Assembly (NCBI GenBank): GCA_034509755.1
Contig: CM067546.1
Location: 18,953,648 to 19,017,647 of the forward strand
Length of the DNA: 64,000 nucleotides
Source of the DNA: Anisodus tanguticus
Taxonomy: Eukaryota > Streptophyta > Magnoliopsida > Solanales > Solanaceae
Direction: 5' to 3'
Made by a program: the position numbers and the translations under genes
Shown: positions 1 to 11,702 of the stretch, piece after piece
Numbering within the stretch: the stretch's first letter is position 1
Layout: every line of letters starts with the position of its first letter
The notes under the pieces: model-generated
Databases searched by the model: none
What the model was told of the DNA's origin: nothing
The model's input: the letters and a program-made list of their open reading frames with translations, nothing else

Positions 1-560
1 TTGCCGGAATTACATACCTCGACTCGATATAGAATGGAAACCACGACCATCTTGGCTAGAAATACGTCATTGAACTTGAGTGATGACCGCAATACTATCG
101 TCGGAATTACATCCCTTAACTCGATATAGAATGAAAACCACGACCATCTTGGCTGGCATTATATTATTCAACTAGAGTGAAGACAACAACACTTTCACTG
201 GAATTACATCACCTTACTAGATATAGAAATAAAACCACAATAATATTGGATGGCATTACATTATTCAACAACGGAGTGACGACCGTAACACACCTTCGCC
301 AAATTACATCTCTTAACTCGATATTGAATTAAAACCACGACCATCATCGCCGGCATTACATTATTTAACTAGGAGTGAAGACAACAACACTTTCACGGAA
401 TTATATCACCTTACTCGATATAGAAAGAAACCATGACCATCTTGGCGGCATTGCATTATTTAACTAGAGTGAAGACAACAACACCTTCACTAGAATTACA
501 TCATTTTACTCGATATAGAAAGAAAACCACGACCATCTTGGCTGGCATTGCATCATTCAG
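1..560 (-). repeat. Divergent, inverted satellite monomers at array edge
   Basis: Six monomers of the same satellite family as the main array, read on the minus strand. By hand alignment they occupy 1-51 (cut by the window edge), 52-148, 149-245, 246-345, 346-441 and 442-537, with a 23-bp stump at 538-560. Internal lengths are 96-100 bp. The recurring plus-strand signature is CGATATAGAA followed by AACCACGACCATCTTGG, which is the reverse complement of the main-array monomer start. The monomers are more diverged from the A-F consensus than main-array copies are from each other. In minus-strand order they read roughly C-like, C/F-like, B/D-like, F-like, A/B-like and D/B-like, so the A-F order is absent. 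This is what is expected of older monomeric repeats flanking a homogenised core. Membership in the family is clear; the label array edge is inference. Confidence 0.93.
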
Positions 561-575
561 TCGTGATTTTCTTTA
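545..575. other. Orientation-switch junction between inverted and direct satellite
   Basis: Minus-strand repeat sequence ends at GCATCATTCAG (550-560). Plus-strand repeat begins at 561 with TCGTGATTTTCTTTATTTAT, which is monomer E lacking its first few bases. No non-satellite filler separates the two sides. The stretch ATCATTCAGTCGTGAT (552-567) has matching outer arms ATCA/TGAT but no long palindrome. The first direct copy of E carries GACTAAATG where nearly all later E copies read GAGTAAATG. The switch is either a true inversion breakpoint in the array or a chimeric join in the assembly; the sequence alone cannot separate these. Confidence 0.9.
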
Positions 576-2482
576 TTTATTGACTAAATGATGTAATTAC
601 AGAGAAGGTGTTGTTGTCTTCACTCCAGTTAAATAATGTAATGCCAGCCAAGATGGTTGTGGTTTTATTTCTATATCGAGTAAGGTGATGTATTTCAAGT
701 GAAGGTGTTGCTATCTTCACTCCAGATGAATAATATTATTCCAAATTTTTTGATGGTCGTTGTTTTCATTTTATATGGAGTTAGGGGATGTAATTCCGGC
801 GATGCTGTCGCGATCTTCACTTTAGTTGAATGATTTAATGCCAACCAAGATGATCGTGGTTTCATTCTATATCGAGTTAGGTAATGTAATTCCGGCAAAG
901 GTGTCACGGTCATCACTCCAGTTGAATGATAAATGCCAGACAAGATGGTTGTGGTTTTCTTTCTATATCGAGTAAGGTGATGTAATTCTAGTGATGGTGT
1001 TGTTGTCTTCATTCCAGTTAAATAATGCAATGCCATCCAAGATGGTCGTGGTTTCCATTTTATATCGAGTCAGGTTATGTAATTTTGACAAAGGTGTCGC
1101 GGTTTTTACTCCAGTTGAATGATGTAATGCCAGCCAAAATGGTCGTGCATTTCTTTCTATATTGAGTAAATTATGTATTTACAGAGAAGGTGTTGTTGTC
1201 TTCACTCCGGTTAAATATTGTAATGCCACCAAGATGGTTGTGGTTTTATTTCTATATCGAGTAAGGTGATGTAATTCAAGTGAAGGTGTTGCTATCTTCA
1301 CTCCAGATGAATAATATTATTCCAGCGAGATGGTCGTTGTTTTCATTTTATATGGAGTTAGGGGATGTAATTCCGGGGATGCTGTCGCGATCTTCACTCT
1401 AGTTGAAAGATTTAATGCCAACCAAGATGGTCGTGGTTTCATTCTATATCGAGTTAGGTAGTGTAATTCCGGCAAAGGTGTCACGGTCATCACTCCAGTT
1501 GAATGATAAATGCCAGACAAGATGGTTGTGGTTTTCTTTCTATATCGAGTAAGGTGATGTAATTCTAGTGATGGTGTTGTTGTCTTCATTCCAGTTAAAT
1601 AATGCAATGCCATCCAAGATGGTCGTGGTTTCCATTTTATATCGAGTCAGTTTATGTAATTTTGACAAAGGTGTCGCGGTTTTTACTCCAGTTGAATGAT
1701 GTAATGCCAGCCAAAATGGTCGTGATTTTCTTTATTTATTGAGTAAATGATGTAATTACAGAGAAGGTGTTGTTGTCTTCACTCCAGTTAAATAATGTAA
1801 TGCCAGCCAAGATGGTTGTGGTTTTATTTCTATATCGAGTAAGGTGATGTAATTCAAGTGAAGGTGTTGCTATCTTCACTCCAGATGAATAATATTATTC
1901 CAGCCAGATGGTCGTTGTTTTCATTTTATATGGAGTTAGGGGATGTAATTTCGGCGATGCTGTCGCGATCTTCACTCTAGTTGAATGATTTAATTCCAAC
2001 CAAGATGGTCGTGGTTTCATTCTATATCGAGTTAGGTAATGTAATTCCGGCAAAGGTGTGACGGTCATCACTCCAGTTGAATGATAAATGCCAGACAAGA
2101 TGGTTGTGGTTTTCTTTCTATATCGAGTAAGGTGATGTAATTCTAGTGATGGTGTTGTTGTCTTCACTCCAGTTAAATAATGCAATGCCAGCCAAGATGG
2201 TCGTGGTTTCCATTTTATATCTAGTCAGGTTATGTAATTTTGACAAAGGTGTCGCGGTTTTTACTCCAGTTGAATGATGTAATCCAGCCAAAATGGTCGT
2301 GCTTTTCTTTCTATATTGAGTAAATAATGTAATTACAGAGAAGGTGTTGTTGTCTTCACTCCACTTAAATATTGTAAGGCCACCAAGATGGTTGTGGTTT
2401 TATTTCTATATCGAGTAAGGTAATGTAATTCCAGTGAAGGTGTTGCTATCTTCACTACAGTTGAATAATATTATTCCAGCCA
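561..2482 (+). repeat. Array block 1: leading E-F and HOR copies 1-3, CAG sites mostly intact
   Basis: The block begins with a partial E and a whole F, then HOR copies whose A monomers have TATGGAG at 774, 1351 and 1929. CAG sites are largely intact. Copies 1 and 2 read TTCATTCC and GCCATCC in monomer C. Copy 2 is of the A subtype CCGGGGATG with GAAAGATTT. The E monomer at about 1140-1185 is the GTGCATTTC / AAATTATG variant. Copy 1 opens with CCAAATTTTTTGATGG at the F/A junction. Confidence 0.9.
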
Positions 2483-5400
2483 GATGGTCGTTGTTTTCAT
2501 TTTATATGGAGTTAGGGGATGTAATTCCGGGATGCTGTCGCGATCTTCACTCTAGTTGAAAGATTTAATGCCAACCAAGATGGTCGTGGTTTCATTCTAT
2601 ATCGAGTTAGGTAGTGTAATTCCGGCAAAGGTGTCACGGTCATCACTCCAGTTGAATGATAAATGCCAGACAAGATGGTTGTGGTTTTCTTTCTATATCG
2701 AGTAAGGTGATGTAATTCTAGTGATGGTGTTGTTGTCTTCACTCCGCTTAAATAATGCAATGCCACCAAGATGGTCGTGGTTTCCATTTTATATCGAGTC
2801 GGTTATGTAATTTTGACAAAGGTGTCGCGGTTTTTACTCCGGTTGAATGATGTAATGCCATCCAAAATGGTCGTGATTTTTTTATTTATTGAGTAAATGA
2901 TGTAATTACGAGAGAAGGTGTTGTTGTCTTCACTCCGCTTAAATATTGTAATGCCACCAAGATGGTTGTGGTTTTATTTCTATATCGAGTAAGGTGATGT
3001 AATTCAAGTGAAGGTGTTGCTATCTTCACTCCGGATGAATAATATTATTCCAAAGATGGTCGTTCGTTGTTTTCATTTTTATATGGAGTTAGGGGATGTA
3101 ATTCCGGCGATGCCGTCGCGATCTTCACTCTAGTTGAATGATTTAATGCCAACCAAGATGGTCGTGGTTTCATTCTATATCGAGTTAGGTAGTGTAATTC
3201 CGCAAAGGTGTCACGGTCATCACTCCAATTGAATGATAAATGCCAGACAAGATGGTTGTGGTTTTCTTTCTATATCGAGTAAGGTGATGTAATTCTAGTG
3301 ATGGTGTTGTTGTCTTCACTCCTGTTAAATAATGCAATGCCACCAAGATGGTCGTGGTTTCCATTTTATATCGAGTCAGGTTATGTAATTTTGACAAAGG
3401 TGTCGCGGTTTTTACTCCAGTTGAATGATGTAATCCAGCCAAAATGGTCGTGCTTTTCTTTCTATATTGAGTAAATAATGTAATTACAGAGAAGGTGTTG
3501 TTGTCTTCACTCCAGTTAAATATTGTAATGCCAGCCAAGATGGTTGTGGTTTTATTTCTATATCGAGTAAGGTAATGTAATTCCAGTGAAGGTGTTGCTA
3601 TCTTCACTACATTTGAATAATATTATTCCAAATGGTCGTTGTTTTCATTTTATATGGAGTTAGGGGATGTAATTCCGGGATGCTGTCGCGATCTTCACTC
3701 TAGTTGAAAGATTTAATGCCAACCAAGATGGTCGTGGTTTCATTCTATATCGAGTTAGGTAGTGTAATTCCGGAAAAGGTGTCACGGTCATCACTCCGCT
3801 GAATGATAAATGCCAGACAAGATGGTTGTGGTTTTCTTTCTATATCGAGTAAGGTGATGTAATTCTAGTGATGGTGTTGTTGTCTTCATTCCAGTTAAAT
3901 AATGCAATGCCATCCAAGATGGTCGTGGTTTCCATTTTATATCGAGTCAGGTTATGTAATTTTGACATAGGTGTCGCGGTTTTTACTCCAGTTGAATTAT
4001 GTAATGCCAGCCAAAATGGTCTTGATTTTCTTTATTTATTGAGTAAATGATGTAATTACGAGAGAAGTGTTGTTGTCTTCACTCCGCTTAAATAATGTAA
4101 TGCCAGCCAAGATGGTTGTGGTTTTATTTCTATATCGAGTAAGGTGATGTATTTCAAGTGAAGGTGTTGCTATCTTCACTCCAGATGAATAATATTATTC
4201 CAGCCAGATGGTCGTTGTTTTCATTTTATATGGAGTTAGGGGATGTAATTCCGGGGATGCTGTCGCGATCTTCACTCTAGTTGAAAGATTTAATGCCAAC
4301 CAAGATGGTCGTGGTTTCATTCTATATCGAGTTAGGTAGTGTAATTCCGGCAAAGGTGTCACGGTCATCACTCCAGTTGAATGATAAATGCCAGACAAGA
4401 TGGTTGTGGTTTTCTTTCTATATCGAGTAAGGTGATGTAATTCTAGTGATGGTGTTGTTGTCTTCACTCCAGTTAAATAATGCAATGCCATCCAAGATGG
4501 TCGTGGTTTCCATTTTATATCGAGTCGTTATGTAATTTTGACAAAGGTGTCGCGGTTTTTACTCCGCTTGAATGATGTAATGCCACCAAAATGGTCGTGA
4601 TTTTCTTTATTTATTGAGTAAATGATGTAATTACGAGAAGGTGTTGTTGTCTTCACTCCGGTTAAATATTGTAATGCCAACCAAGATGGTTGTGGTTTTA
4701 TTTCTATATCGAGTAAGGTGATGTAATTCCGTGAAGGTGTTGCTATCTTCACTCCGGATGAATAATATTATTCCAAACCGGATGGTCGTTGTTTTCATTT
4801 TATATGGAGTTAGGGGATGTAATTCCGGCGATGTCGTCGCGATCTTCACTCTAGTTGAATGATTTAATTCCAACCAAGATGGTCGTGGTTTCATTCTATA
4901 TCGAGTTAGGTAATAGTAATGTAATTCGGCAAAGGTGTCACGGTCATCACTCCGGTTGAATGATAAATGCCGGACAAGATGGTTGTGGTTTTCTTTCTAT
5001 ATCGAGTAAGGTGATGTAATTCTAGTGATGGTGTTGTTGTCTTCACTCCGCTTAAATAATGCATGCCAGCCAAGATGGTCGTGGTTTCCATTTTATATCG
5101 AGTCAGGTTATGTAATTTTGACAAAGGTGTCGCGGTTTTTACTCCAGTTGAATGATGTAATGCCACCAAAATGGTCGTGATTTTCTTTATTTATTGAGTA
5201 AATGATGTAATTACAGAGAAGGTGTTGTTGTCTTCACTCCAGTTAAATATTGTAATGCCAACCAAGATGGTTGTGGTTTTATTTCTATATCGAGTAAGGT
5301 GATGTAATTCCAGTGAAGGTGTTGCTATCTTCACTCCAGATGAATAATATTATTCCAGCCAGATGGTCGTTGTTTTCATTTTATATGGAGTTAGGGGATG

Positions 5401-7085
5401 TAATTCCGGCGATGTTGTCGCGATCTTCACTCTAGTTGAATGATTTAATGCCAACCAAGATGGTCGTGGTTTCATTCTATATCGAGTTAGGTAGTGTAAT
5501 TCCGGCAAAGGTGTCACGGTCATCACTCCAGTTGAATGATAAATGCCAGACAAGATGGTTGTGGTTTTCTTTCTATATCGAGTAAGGTGATGTAATTCTA
5601 GTGATGGTGTTGTTGTCTTCACTCCGTTAAATAATGCAATGCCGCCAAGATGGTCGTGGTTTCCATTTTATATCGAGTCGGTTATGTAATTTTGACAAAG
5701 GTGTCGCGGTTTTTACTCCAGTTGAATGATGTAATGCCACCAAAATGGTCGTGATTTTCTTTATTTATTGAGTAAATGATGTAATTACGAGAGAAGGTGT
5801 TGTTGTCTTCACTCCGCTTAAATATGTAATGCCAGCCAAGATGGTTGTGGTTTTATTTCTATATCGAGTAAGGTGATGTAATTCAAGTGAAGGTGTTGCT
5901 ATCTTCACTCCAGATGAATAATATTATTCCAGCCAGATGGTCGTTGTTTTCATTTTATATGGAGTTAGGGGATGTAATTCCGGCGATGCTGTCGCGATCT
6001 TCACTCTAGTTGAATGATTTAATGCCAACCAAGATGGTCGTGGTTTCATTCTATATCGAGTTAGGTAGTGTAATTCCGGCAAAGGTGTCACGGTCATCAC
6101 TCCAGTTGAATGATAAATGCCAGACAAGATGGTTGTGGTTTTCTTTCTATATCGAGTAAGGTGATGTAATTCTAGTGATGGTGTTGTTGTCTTCACTCCA
6201 GTTAAATAATGCAATGCCTGTCAAGATGGTCGTGGTTTCCATTTTATATCGAGTCGTTATGTAATTTTGACAAAGGTGTCGCGGTTTTTACTCCGGTTGA
6301 ATGATGTAATGCCACCAAAATGGTCGTGATTTTCTTTATTTATTGAGTAAATGATGTAATTACGAGAGAAGGTGTTGTTGTCTTCACTCCAGTTAAATAT
6401 TGTAATGCCAGCCAAGATGGTTGTGGTTTTATTTCTATATCGAGTAAGGTGATGTAATTCCAGTGAAGGTGTTGCTATCTTCACTCCAGATGAATAATAT
6501 TATTCCAGCCAGATGGTCGTTGTTTTCATTTTATATGGAGTTAGGGGATGTAATTCTGGCGATGCTGTCGCGATCTTCACTCTAGTTGAATGATTTAATG
6601 CCAACCAAGATGGTCGTCGTTTCATTCTATATCGAGTTAGGTAATGTAATTCCGCAAAGGTGTCACGGTCATCACTCCGGTTGAATGATAAATGCCGGAC
6701 AAGATGGTTGTGGTTTTCTTTCTATATCGAGTAAGGTGATGTAATTCTAGTGATGGTGTTGTTGTCTTCACTCCGTTAAATAATGCAATGCCGACCAAGA
6801 TGGTCGTGGTTTCCATTTTATATCGAGTCGTTATGTAATTTTGACAAAGGTGTCGCGGTTTTTACTCCAGTTGAATGATGTAATCCAGCCAAAATGGTCG
6901 TGCTTTTCTTTCTATATTGAGTAAATAATGTAATTACAGAGAAGGTGTTGTTGTCTTCACTCCAGTTAAATATTGTAATGCCAGCCAAGATGGTTGTGGT
7001 TTTATTTCTATATCGAGTAAGGTGATGTAATTCCAGTGAAGGTGTTGCTATCTTCACTCCAGTTGAATAATATTATTCCAACCCG
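2483..7085 (+). repeat. Array block 2: HOR copies 4-11, mixed CG/CGC alterations
   Basis: A monomers have TATGGAG at 2505, 3082, 3653, 4229, 4803, 5384, 5958 and 6534. CAG sites are frequently read as CGC (CTCCGCTTAAAT), CG (CTCCGTTAAAT), CGG or CC. GTCAGGTTATG is often GTCGTTATG or GTCGGTTATG. The A subtype CCGGGATG or CCGGGGATG with GAAAGATTT is concentrated here (copies 4, 6 and 7). Non-CAG positions stay uniform. Confidence 0.88.
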
Positions 7086-10000
7086 GATGGTCGTTGTTTT
7101 CATTTTATATGGAGTTAGGGGATGTAATTCCGGCGATGCTGTCGCGATCTTCACTCTAGTTGAATGATTTAATGCCAACCAAGATGGTCGTGGTTTCATT
7201 CTATATCGAGTTAGGTAGTGTAATTCCGGCAAAGGTGTCACGGTCATCACTCCAGTTGAATGATAAATGCCAGACAAGAGGTTGTGGTTTTCTTTCTATA
7301 TCGAGTAAGGTGATGTAATTCTAGTGATGGTGTTGTTGTCTTCACTCCAGTTAAATAATGCAATGCCAGCCAAGATGGTCGTGGTTTCCATTTTATATCG
7401 AGTCAGGTTATGTAATTTTGACAAAGGTGTCGCGGTTTTTACTCCAGTTGAATGATGTAATGCCAGCAAAAATGGTCGTGATTTTCTTTATTTATTGAGT
7501 AAATGATGTAATTACAGAGAAGGTGTTGTTGTCTTCACTCCAGTTAAATAATGTAATGCCAGCCAAGATGGTTGTGGTTTTATTTCTATATCGAGTAAGG
7601 TGATGTAATTCAAGTGAAGGTGTTGCTATCTTCACTCCAGATGAATAATATTATTCCAGCCAGATGGTCGTTGTTTTCATTTTATATGGAGTTAGGGGAT
7701 GTAATTCCGGCGATGCTGTCGCGATCTTCACTCTAGTTGAATGATTTAATGCCAACCAAGATGGTCGTGGTTTCATTCTATATCGAGTTAGGTAGTGTAA
7801 TTCCGGCAAAGGTGTCACGGTCATCACTCCAGTTGAATGATAAATGCCAGACAAGATGGTTGTGGTTTTCTTTCTATATCGAGTAAGGTGATGTAATTCT
7901 AGTGATGGTGTTGTTGTCTTCACTCCGGTTAAATAATGCAATGCCGCCAAGATGGTCGTGGTTTCCATTTTATATCGAGTCGTGTTATGTAATTTTGACA
8001 AAGGTGTCGCGGTTTTTACTCCAGTTGAATGATGTAATGCCAGCCAAAATGGTCGTGATTTTCTTTATTTATTGAGTAAATGATGTAATTACAGAGAAGG
8101 TGTTGTTGTCTTCACTCCAGTTAAATATTGTAATGCCAACCAAGATGGTTGTGGTTTTATTTCTATATCGAGTAAGGTGATGTAATTCCAGTGAAGGTGT
8201 TGCTATCTTCACTCCAGATGAATAATATTATTCCAAATTGGATGGTCGTTGTTTTCATTTTATATGGAGTTAGGGGATGTAATTCCGGCGATGTTTGTCG
8301 CGATCTTCACTCTAGTTGAATGATTTAATGCCAACAAAGATGGTCGTGGTTTCATTCTATATCGAGTTAGGTAATGTAATTCCAGCAAAGGTGTCACGGT
8401 CATCACTCCAGTTGAATGATAAATGCCAGACAAGATGGTTGTGGTTTTCTTTCTATATCGAGTAAGGTGATGTAATTCTAGTGATGGTGTTGTTGTCTTC
8501 ACTCCAGTTAAATAATGCAATGCCAGCCAAGATGGTCGTGGTTTCCATTTTATATCGAGTCAGGTTATGTAATTTTGACAAAGGTGTCGCGGTTTTTACT
8601 CCAGTTGAATGATGTAATGCCACCAAAATGGTCGTGATTTTCTTTATTTATTGAGTAAATGATGTAATTACAGAGAAGGTGTTGTTGTCTTCACTCCAGT
8701 TAAATATTGTAATGCCAGCCAAGATGGTTGTGGTTTTATTTCTATATCGAGTAAGGTGATGTAATTCAAGTGAAGGTGTTGCTATCTTCACTCCAGATGA
8801 ATAATATTATTCCAGCCAGATGGTCGTTGTTTTCATTTTATATGGAGTTAGGGGATGTAATTCCGGCGATGCTGTCGCGATCTTCACTCTAGTTGAATGA
8901 TTTAATGCCAACCAAGATGGTCGTGGTTTCATTCTATATCGAGTTAGGTAGTGTAATTCCGGCAAAGGTGTCACGGTCATCACTCCAGTTGAATGATAAA
9001 TGCCAGACAAGATGGTTGTGGTTTTCTTTCTATATCGAGTAAGGTGATGTAATTACAGTGAAGGTGTTGTTGTCTTCACTCCAGTTAAATAATGCAATGC
9101 CAGCCAAGATGGTCGTGGTTTCCATTTTATATCGAGTCAGGTTATGTAATTTTGACAAAGGTGTCGCGGTTTTTACTCCAGTTGAATGATGTAATGCCAG
9201 CCAAAATGGTCGTGATTTTCTTTATTTATTGAGTAAATGATGTAATTACAGAGAAGGTGTTGTTGTCTTCACTCCAGTTAAATATTGTAATGCCACCAAG
9301 ATGGTTGTGGTTTTATTTCTATATCGAGTAAGGTGATGTAATTCAAGTGAAGGTGTTGCTATCTTCACTCCAGATGAATAATATTATTCCAGCCAGATGG
9401 TCGTTGTTTTCATTTTATATGGAGTTAGGGGATGTAATTCCGGCGATGCTGTCGCGATCTTCACTCTAGTTGAATGATTTAATGCCAACCAAGATGGTCG
9501 TGGTTTCATTCTATATCGAGTTAGGTAGTGTAATTCCGGCAAAGGTGTCACGATCATCACTCCGGTTGAATGATAAATGCCGGACAAGATGGTTGTGGTT
9601 TTCTTTCTATATCGAGTAAGGTGATGTAATTCTAGTGATGGTGTTGTTGTCTTCACTCCGGTTAAATAATGCAATGCCACCAAGATGGTCGTGGTTTCCA
9701 TTTTATATCGAGTCGTTTATGTAATTTTGACAAAGGTGTCGCGGTTTTTACTCCAGTTGAATGATGTAATGCCAGCCAAAATGGTCGTGATTTTCTTTAT
9801 TTATTGAGTAAATGATGTAATTACAGAGAAGGTGTTGTTGTCTTCACTCCGCTTAAATATTGTAATGCCACCAAGATGGTTGTGGTTTTATTTCTATATC
9901 GAGTAAGGTGATGTAATTCCGGTGAAGGTGTTGCTATCTTCACTCCGGTGAATAATATTATTCCACCATGATGGTCGTTGTTTTCATTTTATATGGAGTT

Positions 10001-11702
10001 AGGGGATGTAATTCGGTGATGATGTGTCGCGATCTTCACTCTAGTTGAATGATTTAATGCCAACCAAGATGGTCGTGGTTTCATTCTATATCGAGTTAGG
10101 TAATGTAATTCCGGCAAAGGTGTCACGGTCATCACTCCAGTTGAATGATAAATGCCAGACAAGATGGTTGTGGTTTTCTTTCTATATCGAGTAAGGTGAT
10201 GTAATTCTAGTGATGGTGTTGTTGTCTTCACTCCGTTAAATAATGCAATGCCAGCCAAGATGGTCGTGGTTTCCATTTTATATCGAGTCAGGTTATGTAA
10301 TTTTGACAAAGGTGTCGCGGTTTTTACTCCAGTTGAATGATGTAATCCAGCCAAAATGGTCGTGCTTTTCTTTCTATATTGAGTAAATAATGTAATTACA
10401 GAGAAGGTGTTGTTGTCTTCACTCCAGTTAAATATTGTAATGCCAGCCAAGATGGTTGTGGTTTTATTTCTATATCGAGTAAGGTGATGTAATTCCAGTG
10501 AAGGTGTTGCTATCTTCACTCCAGTTGAATAATATTATTCCACCCAGAATGGTCGTTGTTTTCATTTTATATGGAGTTAGGGGATGTAATTCCGGGGATG
10601 CTGTCGCGATCTTCACTCTAGTTGAAAGATTTAATGCCAACCAAGATGGTCGTGGTTTCATTCTATATCGAGTTAGGTAGTGTAATTCCGGCAAAGGTGT
10701 CACGGTCATCACTCCAGTTGAATGATAAATGCCAGACAAGATGGTTGTGGTTTTCTTTCTATATAGAGTAAGGTGATGTAATTCTAGTGATGGTGTTGTT
10801 GTCTTCACTCCAGTTAAATAATGCAATGCCAGCCAAGATGGTCGTGGTTTCCATTTTATATCGAGTCAGGTTATGTAATTTTGACAAAGGTGTCGCGGTT
10901 TTTACTCCAGTTGAATGATGTAATGCCAGCCAAAATGGTCGTGATTTTCTTTATTTATTGAGTAAATGATGTAATTACAGAGAAGGTGTTGTTGTCTTCA
11001 CTCCAGTTAAATAATGTAATGCCAGCCAAGATGGTTGTGGTTTTATTTCTATATCGAGTAAGGTGATGTAATTCAAGTGAAGGTGTTGCTATCTTCACTC
11101 CAGATGAATAATATTATTCCAGCCAGATGGTCGTTGTTTTCATTTTATATGGAGTTAGGGGATGTAATTCCGGCGATGCTGTCGCGATCTTCACTCTAGT
11201 TGAATGATTTAATGCCAACCAAGATGGTCGTGGTTTCATTCTATATCGAGTTAGGTAGTGTAATTCCGGCAAAGGTGTCACGGTCATCACTCCAGTTGAA
11301 TGATAAATGCCAGACAAGATGGTTGTGGTTTTCTTTCTATATCGAGTAAGGTGATGTAATTCTAGTGATGGTGTTGTTGTCTTCACTCCAGTTAAATAAT
11401 GCAATGCCAGCCAAGATGGTCGTGGTTTCCATTTTATATCGAGTCAGGTTATGTAATTTTGACAAAGGTGTCGCGGTTTTTACTCCAGTTGAATGATGTA
11501 ATGCCACCAAAATGGTCGTGTTTTTCTTTATTTATTGAGTAAATGATGTAATTACAGAGAAGGTGTTGTTGTCTTCACTCCAGTTAAATATTGTAATGCC
11601 AACCAAGATGGTTGTGGTTTTATTTCTATATCGAGTAAGGTGATGTAATTCCAGTGAAGGTGTTGCTATCTTCACTCCAGATGAATAATATTATTCCAGC
11701 CA
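7086..11702 (+). repeat. Array block 3: HOR copies 12-19, mostly CAG-intact
   Basis: A monomers have TATGGAG at 7108, 7685, 8263, 8841, 9418, 9992, 10570 and 11148. Most CAG sites are intact, with short altered patches near 7.9 kb and 9.55-10.25 kb. B is mainly the GTAGTG subtype. The C monomer near 9052 carries AATTACAGTGAAGG in place of AATTCTAGTGATGG, a three-base patch resembling E and F. Confidence 0.88.

Noticed and set aside
3868..4050. Short plus-strand ORFs of about 60 residues (also near 10498, 17738, 26142, 26431 and 44950)
   Set aside because: They appear only where a local insertion, deletion or substitution removes a stop present in sister copies, and they lie wholly within satellite monomers.
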